This document shows positions 8,164 to 16,883 of a stretch of 64,000 nt of DNA, piece by piece (the first letter of the stretch is position 1; every line of letters starts with the position of its first letter). The position numbers and the translations under genes are program-made. The notes below the pieces were generated by a model. It had not been told where the DNA came from, did not search any database, and saw only the letters and a program-made list of their open reading frames with translations. This stretch comes from B10-G9 sp963712165 (GTDB taxonomy: Bacteria; Chloroflexota; Anaerolineae; Anaerolineales; UBA11858), in contig CAVQGY010000002.1 in the NCBI GenBank assembly GCA_963712165.1, positions 930,001 to 994,000 on the forward strand. Reading direction: 5' to 3'.

Positions 8164-11100
8164 ATGGTTTACCAGGAAATACTTCAAACCAAAATTTCCC
8201 CTCCAAACTTATCCCACAGGATGCTTCACCGCTTGCGAGTTGAACAGCAGCTCCTGGAGAGCGCTCGCTACCGCTTGACTTGCCTCCAAGCCAGCGCCGG
8301 GTACGGTAAAAGCACAGCCTTGGCCTGCCTGGCAGGTAATCAGGATTATGATATCCCGATAATCTGGTATCAGCTTGGCAGGGAAGACAACAATGTCCCG
8401 ACCTTCATTCAATATTTGCTCCATGCCTCCCTGAGCGTGTTTCCAGACCTGCGGAACGTGCCTTTACAGCTTCTGAGGGGATGGGATATTGCCCAGGGTC
8501 CGCTTCCATCTCAAGTGATTATTGACCAGTTCATTAATGCCCTAAACGATCTGGTAGAACCCGTTCTATTCGTTCTCGATGATATCCACCTGGTCTTAGA
8601 TAATGAAGAGATCGCCCTACTGCTGGACCGATTAATCAGCCTTGCTCCCTCCACGGTGCACTTCTTGTTATCTTCTCGCACACCTCTCAAATTGCCAAAC
8701 CTGTATCGCTGGCAATCGCAGGGAGAAGTGCTCATTCTGGACCAGGGCACGCTATCTTTCACTCACCAGGAGATCAAGGATCTATATATAAAGCAGTACA
8801 ATTATGAATTGACCCTCCCCGAGATCCAGTCCCTTCACCAGCAGACAGAGGGTTGGGCTCTGGCGCTGCAGGTGATCTGGCAAAGTCTGCGGAGTGGGGC
8901 AGTAACCTCTGTCGAAGAGGCCTTGTCCTATCAAGCCTCAACGATGGAGAACCTGTTCACCATCTTGATCCATGAGGTTTTGGATAAGCAGCCGGAGGAT
9001 GTTCAGGATTTTTTATGGTCCTCAGCTACTCTTCGAGTGATGACTGCGAATGCCTGTGATGCGCTCCGCCAAAATCATGATAGTGAGGCGATGCTTGAAT
9101 ATTTACTCCGCCAGGACCTTTTTGTCGTAAATCTCGGTAATGGCTCTTTGCGGTACCAGCATATCTTTCACCAGCTGCTGCGCCAGCAAGCGGATGAGGA
9201 GAAGAAAAAAACCTGGCATGGGCGGGCGGCCGCATACTTTGCTGCCCAGGGTGATTGTGAGTCAGCTATCTATCATGCTTTCCATGCAAAACAGTATGAT
9301 CTGGCCGCAGAGCTATTGATAGACCATGGAGCTGATCTATTGAGGGCGGGTTACCTGGATTCCTTGGGCAATCATCTAGACAATCTCCCTCCTGAAAAAT
9401 TACTGAATTACCCTATCCTGGTCAATTTCCTGGGTGATCTGGCCCGATTGAAAAGCAGGTTCCAGGAATCTCTAGGCTGGTATGAACAGGCTGAAAGCCT
9501 GTGGAGGGACCGCGGTGAACTTGTGGAGGTCAGCCGTGCTCTGAGGGGACAAGCCAGGGTATATTTGGATACGGTCAACCCCAGCAGGGCTTCGGAATTG
9601 CTGCAGCAAGCCTTACGGCTGAGTGATGGTACGGATGACCGGGCGGCCAATGCCCGATTATACGAGCTGCTAGCAGAAAACAAACTCAATGCCGGAAAAC
9701 CTCTCGAAGCGGAGATCTTTCAGCAAAAAGCCAAGGAACTGCGTCAGGAAGGTCCGACCGTATCAGAACTTCAATACCGGGTGCTGCTGCGGACAGGGAA
9801 GTTAAAGGAAGCCAGGGAGAAACTGGAAATCCAGGCAGATGATGAGCGTGAGCAACCAGTGCAAACCCCTCGGGCTCACCGGGAAACCTTGCTGGTGCTT
9901 TCATTGATCTATGCCTTCCAGGGAGAGGCTGAATTAGCGCATCAGACTGCTATCGAAGGTACACAGCGAGGATTGGACCTGAAATCTCCATTTGTGACGG
10001 CAGTAGGACATATCAGGCAGGGACATGCTTTGACCCTGCTCCCCGGAGAAGATAATTACGAGTTATCCAGATTTGAATACCAAACGGCTGTTCAGGTCAG
10101 TCATTCTTTGAAAGTCCCCCGCTTGCGTGTGGAAGCCCATTGGGGACTCTCCCGGGCCTACGGCTACCAGGGAGATATTGAGAGAGCTACCCGGTACGCT
10201 GAACTTGCGATTGATATCGCCCTCAAAGCTGGTGATGAGTGGATCGCATCCCTGGTGCGCTCGACGATGGGCGCTAATCTTGTGCAGGCTGGACTCTACG
10301 AATCAGCAGCAATTTGGCTCAAGGAAGCTCAGCGAGGCTTTCAGGAATGCAGCGACCCATTCGGGACAGCCGCGGTTCGTCTGTGGCGCTGTCTAAGCTG
10401 GTTCCATCAGGGAGAGATAGAACGCCTGCCTGGAGAAATGAAGGAGCTGCTCGTTGAATGCATGCAAAATGAGTACAACTTTCTATTCACCCGCCCAACT
10501 CTTCTAGGTCCACCCAGCGAAAGGGAGATGATTCCGCTCCTGGTGCTGGCCCGCGACCAGGAGTGGGAAGGATCTTACGCCAGGGAACTGCTTAAGGAAA
10601 TTGGCCTTCCTGATATACGCGTGCATCCTGGTTACCAGCTGCGGATCCATACACTGGGATCTTTTATTGTCTGGCGCGGGTCTTCCCAGATCTCAAAAGC
10701 TGGCTGGCAGCGCACAAAATCTCGCCAGCTTTTCCAGCTATTAATCACTTTCCGCAATACTCCCCTGGAGAGGGAACAGATCTTTGAATTCCTCTGGCCT
10801 GGTGCAAATCCCGAGGCCTCAGATCGTAACTTTAAAGTCGCCCTGAGCAGTCTTTATCGGGTTCTCGAACCCAATAGAACCGCGGGCAGCGAATCGGCTT
10901 ATATCATTCGTGATGACAGCAGGTACTATCTCCGCCCGGAGGCAGATTTATGGCTGGATGTGGATGAGTTTATCTCTTTAGTACAGCTTGGGGAAAGCTT
11001 ACAGGAGATATCACCCCTGGAAGCGGTCGCGGCTTTTGAAAAGGCTGTCGATCTTTATTTGGGCGATTTCCTTCCAGATATTCGATACGAAACCTGGGCA

Positions 11101-11403
11101 GCTACCAAAAGAGAGCAACTATCGGTTATTTATCTCCAGACTGCTGACCACCTCTGTGAGCATTATCTTGCCAGTCAAAATCCAGAGCAAGTCATTCAGC
11201 TCTGTCAGGAGATCATTGCTGAAGACAACTGCTGGGAGCGGGCCTACCGCCACCTGATGGCTGCCTATGATCAACTGGGCGATCATGGCCAGGTAGCCAG
11301 GACTTACCAGCGCTGTGTAGATGCACTTCAGCAGGAACTGGATATTTCTCCCTCCCCGGAAACTTTGGCCAGTTTCCAGAACCTGGTTGGCCAGACCAGC
11401 TGA
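8164..11403 (+). CDS. MalT-like ATPase transcriptional regulator with BTAD output domain
   Basis: 1079 aa from the ATG at 8164, which gives the typical family N-terminus (EILQTKISPP); a TTG start at 8125 is possible. The order is: a STAND-type ATPase with Walker A SAGYGKST near residue 45 and Walker B VLFVLDDIHLV near 140; a winged-helix segment to about 350; TPR-like helical repeats about 370-800; an OmpR-type winged helix from about 828 (TLGSFIVWRG, then LEREQIFEFLWPGANPEAS); and a BTAD domain from about 920. MalT itself ends in a LuxR helix-turn-helix, so this output end is of the SARP type. It lies directly upstream of the CoA-metabolism and ABC-importer block and is its likely activator (inference). 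Confidence 0.88.
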   Translation: MVYQEILQTKISPPNLSHRMLHRLRVEQQLLESARYRLTCLQASAGYGKSTALACLAGNQDYDIPIIWYQLGREDNNVPTFIQYLLHASLSVFPDLRNVPLQLLRGWDIAQGPLPSQVIIDQFINALNDLVEPVLFVLDDIHLVLDNEEIALLLDRLISLAPSTVHFLLSSRTPLKLPNLYRWQSQGEVLILDQGTLSFTHQEIKDLYIKQYNYELTLPEIQSLHQQTEGWALALQVIWQSLRSGAVTSVEEALSYQASTMENLFTILIHEVLDKQPEDVQDFLWSSATLRVMTANACDALRQNHDSEAMLEYLLRQDLFVVNLGNGSLRYQHIFHQLLRQQADEEKKKTWHGRAAAYFAAQGDCESAIYHAFHAKQYDLAAELLIDHGADLLRAGYLDSLGNHLDNLPPEKLLNYPILVNFLGDLARLKSRFQESLGWYEQAESLWRDRGELVEVSRALRGQARVYLDTVNPSRASELLQQALRLSDGTDDRAANARLYELLAENKLNAGKPLEAEIFQQKAKELRQEGPTVSELQYRVLLRTGKLKEAREKLEIQADDEREQPVQTPRAHRETLLVLSLIYAFQGEAELAHQTAIEGTQRGLDLKSPFVTAVGHIRQGHALTLLPGEDNYELSRFEYQTAVQVSHSLKVPRLRVEAHWGLSRAYGYQGDIERATRYAELAIDIALKAGDEWIASLVRSTMGANLVQAGLYESAAIWLKEAQRGFQECSDPFGTAAVRLWRCLSWFHQGEIERLPGEMKELLVECMQNEYNFLFTRPTLLGPPSEREMIPLLVLARDQEWEGSYARELLKEIGLPDIRVHPGYQLRIHTLGSFIVWRGSSQISKAGWQRTKSRQLFQLLITFRNTPLEREQIFEFLWPGANPEASDRNFKVALSSLYRVLEPNRTAGSESAYIIRDDSRYYLRPEADLWLDVDEFISLVQLGESLQEISPLEAVAAFEKAVDLYLGDFLPDIRYETWAATKREQLSVIYLQTADHLCEHYLASQNPEQVIQLCQEIIAEDNCWERAYRHLMAAYDQLGDHGQVARTYQRCVDALQQELDISPSPETLASFQNLVGQTS

Positions 11404-11449
11404 TCCCAATTTTCTCTTCCTGCCCTGTAACCAACCTGTAATACAAATT

Positions 11450-11458
11450 TGCTATACT
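11450..11458 (+). promoter_or_regulatory. Extended -10 promoter placing the start at an ATG
   Basis: TGC + TATACT ends at 11458, so transcription should begin at about 11465. The ATG is at 11466 and no ribosome site precedes it, so the mRNA may be leaderless. Confidence 0.5.
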
Positions 11459-11465
11459 CGTTTTT

Positions 11466-11708
11466 ATGGCTGAAACACCCTGCATTTCATCCTTTGTGAT
11501 TCGTATCATTGAAGAATCAAACCCTCAATCAGCATCTTCTACATACCGGGGTATTATCCGGCATATTCAAACAGAACAAGAGATTTCCTTTACCTGCTGG
11601 GATGACGGTGTGTCATTTATCCAGCAGTTTGTACCTATCCACCAAATGATCTCCCCGGAGGGTAGGCAGCGGATTCTTGTGGATACAGATGAAATTCAGG
11701 GTTCATAA
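11466..11708 (+). CDS. Small conserved-looking hypothetical protein
   Basis: 80 aa, soluble, no signal peptide or membrane helix. The core SFVIRIIEESNPQSASS, then YRGIIRHIQTEQEISF and WDDGVSFIQQFV, has the look of a small sandwich fold I associate with short Chloroflexota proteins, but I cannot name a family. It has an extended -10 box that would make a leaderless message. It sits between the MalT/BTAD regulator and the SDR gene. Confidence 0.6.
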   Translation: MAETPCISSFVIRIIEESNPQSASSTYRGIIRHIQTEQEISFTCWDDGVSFIQQFVPIHQMISPEGRQRILVDTDEIQGS

Positions 11709-11741
11709 AATAGATCTTGTTGTATTTACTGGATGTGCATG

Positions 11742-12515
11742 ATGAGATTTGAAGACAAGGTAGCTCTTGTGACCGGAGGTGCGAACGGGATAGGTCGTTC
11801 TGTTGTCAAGCTTTTTACTCAAGAAGGCGCCAAAGTGGCAATCTGGGACCTGGCTGATGAAGCCGGAGAAAAACTTGCCGGGGATATTAACCATCAGGGG
11901 GGCACGGCACTTTACAGACATGTGAATGTAACTGATACAGAGGATGTAGAAGCTGCAGTTAACGAGCTGGAAAAGGAATGGGGGAGAATTGATATTTTGA
12001 TCAATAATGCCGGAATTCTCAGGGATGGGCAGCTGGTCAAAGTAAAGGACGGCGAAATCCAGAACCGCATGACGGATGAAATGTTTGATATGGTGATCGA
12101 TGTTAATCTTCGGGGAGTATTTATCTGCTCCCGGGCTGTTGCTCCGGTCATGATCAAAAACAAGCAAGGCGTGATACTCAATGCGACCTCGATTGTTGGA
12201 TTGGACGGCAATTTCGGCCAGACCAACTATGTGGCGACAAAAGCCGGAGTAATCGGCATGACCAAAGTCTGGGCCCGGGAGCTGGGCCGCTACGGAATCC
12301 GGGTTAACGCAGTGGCACCTGGGTTCACGGCGACAGAAATGGTAATGGCCATGCCAGAAAAAATCCTTGATGGCATGCGGGGGCGGACGCCGCTTGGCCG
12401 GCTGGGTCAGCCGGAGGATGTTGCCAATGCCTACGCTTTCCTGGCATCCGACTGGGCCAGCTTCATCACCGGAACGGTGCTCCGGGTTGATGGGGGTATC
12501 GTGGTTGGCACCTGA
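11742..12515 (+). CDS. Short-chain dehydrogenase/reductase, FabG-like
   Basis: 257 aa. A classical SDR with TGGANGIG nucleotide-binding motif near the N-terminus, NNAG, an active-site Ser in the NATSIVGLDG block, and catalytic YVATK. PGFTATEM and the C-terminal GTVLRVDGG are typical of 3-oxoacyl/3-hydroxyacyl reductases and related alcohol dehydrogenases. Upstream in-frame ATGs at 11733 and 11739 exist; the usual SDR N-terminus favours 11742. It is the first gene of the catabolic block and ends just before the CoA-transferase fusion. It would oxidise or reduce a hydroxy/keto intermediate with NAD(P); the substrate is unknown. Confidence 0.88.
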   Translation: MRFEDKVALVTGGANGIGRSVVKLFTQEGAKVAIWDLADEAGEKLAGDINHQGGTALYRHVNVTDTEDVEAAVNELEKEWGRIDILINNAGILRDGQLVKVKDGEIQNRMTDEMFDMVIDVNLRGVFICSRAVAPVMIKNKQGVILNATSIVGLDGNFGQTNYVATKAGVIGMTKVWARELGRYGIRVNAVAPGFTATEMVMAMPEKILDGMRGRTPLGRLGQPEDVANAYAFLASDWASFITGTVLRVDGGIVVGT

Positions 12516-12521
12516 GAAAAA

Positions 12522-14972
12522 ATGAATGAAAAAGAACTCTTGCGCGAGAAACTAATATCGATTCCCGAAGCAGTGGGGCTGGTCCAGTCGCACCATAACG
12601 TTGGCACAGCCATGGCTGCCTCAGAACCAGTCGGCTTGTTAACCGAACTCGGCAATCACACGCACCGTTTGGAGGATGTGCGGGTATGGGTCTGCCTTCC
12701 CCTGCGGCTTTATGATTTTGTTCTCAAGCCAGAGATGGCGGGACATTTTTTCGTAGAAAACTGGTTCTACGGTGCTCCGGACCGGGAAGTTCATCCTCAG
12801 GGTAGGATATCCTATATTCCCAACAACCTTCATGCTGCCGCGAAAGTGCGTTTGGAGGCCGCCAACCACCACCTGGATGTGTTCTGGGGAACAGCGACTC
12901 CTCCAGATGAAAGAGGGTATATGTCGCTCTCCACCTGCCTGGTGATTGAAAAGATGCTCATTGAGGCGGCAGATCTGGTCATCCTGGAAATCAATGAGAA
13001 TCTACCTTTGACTTTAGGAGATACCCAGATCCATATCTCTGATGTTGATTATCTGGTCGAAAACCATGTGCCTTTATTTGAACTGCCGTCTGCCCCTCCC
13101 ACTGACTGGGAACAGTCCATTGGCGGCTATATTGCCGAATTGATCGAGGATGGATCGACCCTCCAGCTGGGTATCGGGGGCATTCCCAATGCTATAACCA
13201 AATTCCTATTAGAGAGGCGGGACCTGGGCATTCATACCGAGATGTTCACCGATGGCATGGTCGATCTCTATCAAGCCGGGGTGATCACTGGAAGAAAAAA
13301 GACCCTTTGGAAAGAGAAGATGGTGGGCGCGTTTGCCCTTGGCTCCCAGAAACTGTATGATTTTGTGGATAAGAATCTGGGTGTGGAGTTCCAGCAAGGA
13401 AAAGTTACCAATGATCCTTATATGATCGCCCAGAATTTCAAGATGATCAGTGTTAACACTGCCCTGCAGGTGGATATCAATGGACAGGTTTGCTCCCAGA
13501 GCATTGGCCCCCGCCACTACAGCGGAACGGGAGGCCAGCTAGATACCCACCGCGGAGCCCAGATGTCTGCTGGGGGTCGGGGGATCATTGCCTTGCGTTC
13601 AACTGCAAGAGGGGGATCGATCTCCACGATTGTTCCCACACTGGCAGAAGGTGCTGAGATCACCATCCCAGGCCAGGATGTAGATACTGTCGTGACTGAG
13701 TATGGAAGTGCCAGATTACGAGGACTCACGGTCAAGGACCGCATGCGGGCGTTGATTAACATAGCCCATCCGGATTACCGATCTTGGATAGAAGAGGAAG
13801 CTGCCCGCCTGAAGATCGTTCCCCATCTGGTAGTGCCGGGCTTTACTCCTCCAGAGAAGGACACCAAAGCGACTGCCACAGGAGTTACTACAGACACGAT
13901 CAAATTGGCAACCTTGACCGATCTTTCTGGGCCCCAAGCTGCTATCGGACTGGCTGCGTTGAGAGGGATGACTGCATATTATGATCATGTCAATCACTGG
14001 GGTGGTGTCCATGGCCGTAAGATCGAACTGATCATTGAAGATCATGCTTTTGATCCGGGGAGAGCGAAAAAAGCTGCTGAAAAACTTCTCGCCGGTCAAG
14101 GCATATTCGCGGTCGTCAGCCCATTAGGGACCTCTCCCAATCTGGCGATGAAGGATATCCTGCTTGAACAGGAAATCCCGGTGGTCTCTCCCCACAGCGG
14201 GATTTCCATCTGGGGAAAGCCCCTCAAGCCCACCTATTTTGCTCTTCAGCCATCTTATGATGTCGAGGGAGCTATCTTGGCCCAGTATGTGTTAGAAGAA
14301 TATCCTGAGGCGAAGATCGGTTTGCTGGTTGTAGATGATCAGTATGGCCAGGAGGGTTCGGCAGCTTTTCTCCAGGAAATCCAAAGAAATGGTCGCGAGG
14401 CTGCGGTTACCCTGACCCACCCCAGCGGGGAGAGTGATCCTGCTGCCTGGAGAAATGTTTTCATCGAAGGCGATGTTGGTGTTGTTGTGTTATATACCTA
14501 TGTCAAACCGGCCGCTGATCTGCTCCGGGCTGCGCTGGCTGCTAATTATCACCCCGATTGGTTAGGGAGTTACGTGATCTCCGGGCCCGATTTACTGGAG
14601 CTGGCAGGAGCGAAGGCGGCTGAAGGGATGAGAGCAACCAGCTATCCGACCGGGCCGCGCTCCCACCGCGGAGAAAGGCTCTTCTTGAAAAGTATGGACC
14701 GTCTCTATCCTGGCGAGGTTCCTGGAGCCCATAGCCGGATAGGTTATGCAGCTGCTCAGTTGGTGGTGGAAGGACTGAGTAAGGCTGGCCGCGATCTCAC
14801 CCGGGAATCCTTCATCCAGGCATTAGAAAGTCTGGGGGATTGGACAGGGGGGTTGTTGCCGACGGTAAGTTATTCTGCCACAGATCACCGGGGTCTGACC
14901 GGCCTGGCATTACAGCGAGTTATCAGGGGTAGTTGGGTACTGGAAAGAAGCTTACTTAAGCTGAAGGAGTAA
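12522..14972 (+). CDS. CoA-transferase fused to a type-I periplasmic-binding-protein domain
   Basis: 816 aa in one uninterrupted frame. Residues 1 to about 435 are an acetyl-CoA hydrolase/4-hydroxybutyrate CoA-transferase: GIGGIPNAI near 216, the catalytic-type Glu240 in HTEMFTDGMVDLYQAG, the SGTGGQ block and YGSARLRGLTVKDR. After a short linker, about 450-816 form a full-length Leu/Ile/Val-type receptor fold (Peripla_BP_6): TIKLATLTDLSGPQAAIG, then GGVHGRKIELIIEDHAFDP, and IPVVSPHSG. Neither the protein nor the second domain has a signal peptide, so the receptor is cytoplasmic and could act as an allosteric sensor. It sits with acyl-CoA ligase, thiolase and a Liv-type importer. I know of no described enzyme of this architecture. 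Confidence 0.87.
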   Translation: MNEKELLREKLISIPEAVGLVQSHHNVGTAMAASEPVGLLTELGNHTHRLEDVRVWVCLPLRLYDFVLKPEMAGHFFVENWFYGAPDREVHPQGRISYIPNNLHAAAKVRLEAANHHLDVFWGTATPPDERGYMSLSTCLVIEKMLIEAADLVILEINENLPLTLGDTQIHISDVDYLVENHVPLFELPSAPPTDWEQSIGGYIAELIEDGSTLQLGIGGIPNAITKFLLERRDLGIHTEMFTDGMVDLYQAGVITGRKKTLWKEKMVGAFALGSQKLYDFVDKNLGVEFQQGKVTNDPYMIAQNFKMISVNTALQVDINGQVCSQSIGPRHYSGTGGQLDTHRGAQMSAGGRGIIALRSTARGGSISTIVPTLAEGAEITIPGQDVDTVVTEYGSARLRGLTVKDRMRALINIAHPDYRSWIEEEAARLKIVPHLVVPGFTPPEKDTKATATGVTTDTIKLATLTDLSGPQAAIGLAALRGMTAYYDHVNHWGGVHGRKIELIIEDHAFDPGRAKKAAEKLLAGQGIFAVVSPLGTSPNLAMKDILLEQEIPVVSPHSGISIWGKPLKPTYFALQPSYDVEGAILAQYVLEEYPEAKIGLLVVDDQYGQEGSAAFLQEIQRNGREAAVTLTHPSGESDPAAWRNVFIEGDVGVVVLYTYVKPAADLLRAALAANYHPDWLGSYVISGPDLLELAGAKAAEGMRATSYPTGPRSHRGERLFLKSMDRLYPGEVPGAHSRIGYAAAQLVVEGLSKAGRDLTRESFIQALESLGDWTGGLLPTVSYSATDHRGLTGLALQRVIRGSWVLERSLLKLKE

Positions 14973-14974
14973 TA

Positions 14975-15790
14975 ATGCCTACAATTGAATCCAATGGAAT
15001 CGAGCTATATTATGAGATCGAGGGGGAAGGCGATCCACTGCTGCTGGTCGCTGGAGTTGGATATGGCTTATGGTTCTGGCATAAGCTGGCTGAAGAGCTG
15101 AAGAACGATTTTCAGATAATCTTATTTGATAATAGAGGTGCTGGGCATAGCAGCCAACCCGAGGGTCCATATACAGTACCGTTGATGGCTGCTGATACTG
15201 CTGGATTATTGGATGCTTTGGGATTGGAAAGTGTCTCCTTATTGGGGCATTCCCTGGGAGGTTTTATTGCCCAGGAATTGGTCATCAGCCGCCCTGAACT
15301 GGTTCGTAAGCTGATCTTGGCCAGTACGAATCATGGAGGCATGAATGTGATCCCCATCACCCCGGAGGCAATGGAAGTTCTTACCAACCGTGAGGGAGAC
15401 CCCGTAGAGCTTGTCAAGCGGGGCATCGAGATAGGCTGTGCCCCTGGTTTCGGAGAGGCCCATCCGGAAGTCGTCAAGGAGTTGATGGATTACCGCTTCA
15501 CAAATCCGGTACCTCCCCCTCAATACGTTGCCCAGGTAACTGCCGGAGCAGGAACCGCTGCTTATACGGATGACCAGGTGAAGGATCGCCTGAACTCGAT
15601 CCAGGTGCCTACGCTGATCTTGTTCGGAGAATATGATCGCGTGGTTCCTCCTGGTAACGCAGAATTGATGGCTGAGAAGATTTCCAATGCTGAAGTGGTG
15701 ATTTTACCGGACACAGGACATATCTTCCCAATCGAAAATCCTTCCGCTGCTGCAAAAGCAATCAAGGATTTTTTAAGCAAGGATAAATAA
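14975..15790 (+). CDS. Alpha/beta hydrolase
   Basis: 271 aa. Alpha/beta hydrolase fold with oxyanion region VAGVGYGLWFW, nucleophile Ser in LLGHSLGGF, acid Asp in LFGEYDRVVPP, and catalytic His in DTGHIFPIENP. GAGGAGHS-type strand-4 context (FDNRGAGHSSQP) is typical of esterases and 3-oxoadipate enol-lactonase-like enzymes. It begins two bases after the fusion gene, with GGAG as ribosome site, so it is co-translated. It could hydrolyse an ester, lactone or C-C bond in the pathway substrate; the family does not settle which. Confidence 0.87.
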   Translation: MPTIESNGIELYYEIEGEGDPLLLVAGVGYGLWFWHKLAEELKNDFQIILFDNRGAGHSSQPEGPYTVPLMAADTAGLLDALGLESVSLLGHSLGGFIAQELVISRPELVRKLILASTNHGGMNVIPITPEAMEVLTNREGDPVELVKRGIEIGCAPGFGEAHPEVVKELMDYRFTNPVPPPQYVAQVTAGAGTAAYTDDQVKDRLNSIQVPTLILFGEYDRVVPPGNAELMAEKISNAEVVILPDTGHIFPIENPSAAAKAIKDFLSKDK

Positions 15791-15818
15791 TATCAAGTAG
15801 TCCCAGAATGAGGTGTTT

Positions 15819-16823
15819 ATGAAGCGTTATGTGCAAATCCTGGCTACTGGAAGTTATGTTCCAGACCGGGTAGTCACCAATCAGGAGATCGACCAACTGC
15901 TTGGCGAATCTACCAGTGATTGGCTGGTCAATAATGTTGGCATCAAAGAAAGGCGTTGGATGGCAGAGGGGCAGACCACATCAGACCTTATTACAGAAGC
16001 GTCCCAAAAGGCTCTGGATCAGGCTGGCGTGAAGCCAGAGGAACTGGATCTGATCATTGTCTCAACCGACACACCCGATTATCTGTCCCCCGGCACATCT
16101 GTAGTGGTTCAGCACAAGCTGGGTGCCGTTAACGCTGGCTGTTATGACCTTAACAGTGCTTGCGCCGGATGGGTGACTGCCCTGGACCAGGGAGCGCGTT
16201 ATTTGGCAACCGAAGAGGCTGCCAAATTTGTGCTGATAACCGGCGGGTATGGTATGAGCCGCTTCCTGGATCTCTCTGATAAAAAGACCGCCAATCTCTT
16301 CGCGGATGGTGCTGGAGCAGCCGTGCTGGGAGTCGGTGAAAAACCTGGATTCTTGTCCAGCAATTTCCTGGCCAAAGGGGAATACCATGATGCCCTCGGC
16401 ATCTATTCTGGCGCGGCATTCCGACCGAGCACGCCCGAGAATTATCAGGAGTACGGCAGGCCAGTGGTCCAGTTTGTCAAGAAATTCCCCAAAACATTCA
16501 ATACTGAATATTGGCCTAAATTGATGCAGGGCGCCCTCGATAAAGCTGGCATGAGCTTTGATGATGTTGATCTGTTTTTGATGACCCAGCTTAACCTGCG
16601 TACCATCGAATATATGATGGATTTGCTGAAGCAGCCCATTGAAAAAACCCATTGGGTAATGGACAAATGGGGATATACAGGATCCCCCTGTGTGGTGATG
16701 GCTCTTGATGACGCCATCAATCAGGGGAGTGGGCCGGAACCGGGTGATGTAATTATGTTCTGTGCCAGCGGAGGAGGTATCAGCATGGCTTCCTCATTGT
16801 GGAAATGGACCGCATCTAAGTGA
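15819..16823 (+). CDS. Ketoacyl-synthase-III-like enzyme lacking catalytic His and Asn
   Basis: 334 aa; the ATG at 15819 is preferred to the GTG at 15813 because TGAGGTG serves as ribosome site. Overall fold and length match FabH (3-oxoacyl-ACP synthase III). The nucleophile Cys115 is present in LNSACAGWV. Aligned to the E. coli FabH blocks HQANLRI and GNTSAAS, this protein reads TQLNLRT (Thr256 for His) and GYTGSPC (Tyr286 for Asn), so the Cys-His-Asn triad is reduced to Cys. The C-terminal GGGISMASSLWKW is normal. It may be an acyl-transfer or carbon-carbon cleaving relative and not a decarboxylating condensing enzyme. Neighbours are a ligase, a thiolase and a DUF35 protein. Confidence 0.82.
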   Translation: MKRYVQILATGSYVPDRVVTNQEIDQLLGESTSDWLVNNVGIKERRWMAEGQTTSDLITEASQKALDQAGVKPEELDLIIVSTDTPDYLSPGTSVVVQHKLGAVNAGCYDLNSACAGWVTALDQGARYLATEEAAKFVLITGGYGMSRFLDLSDKKTANLFADGAGAAVLGVGEKPGFLSSNFLAKGEYHDALGIYSGAAFRPSTPENYQEYGRPVVQFVKKFPKTFNTEYWPKLMQGALDKAGMSFDDVDLFLMTQLNLRTIEYMMDLLKQPIEKTHWVMDKWGYTGSPCVVMALDDAINQGSGPEPGDVIMFCASGGGISMASSLWKWTASK

Positions 16824-16883
16824 TCCTGCCTCATCTAAAAAAAAGGATATTGTTAGCCGGCGATTCAATTAAGGAAAATGATC

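Noticed and set aside
16062..16652. Minus-strand 196-codon frame
   Set aside because: It is the antisense shadow of the ketosynthase-III-like gene, with no family resemblance.
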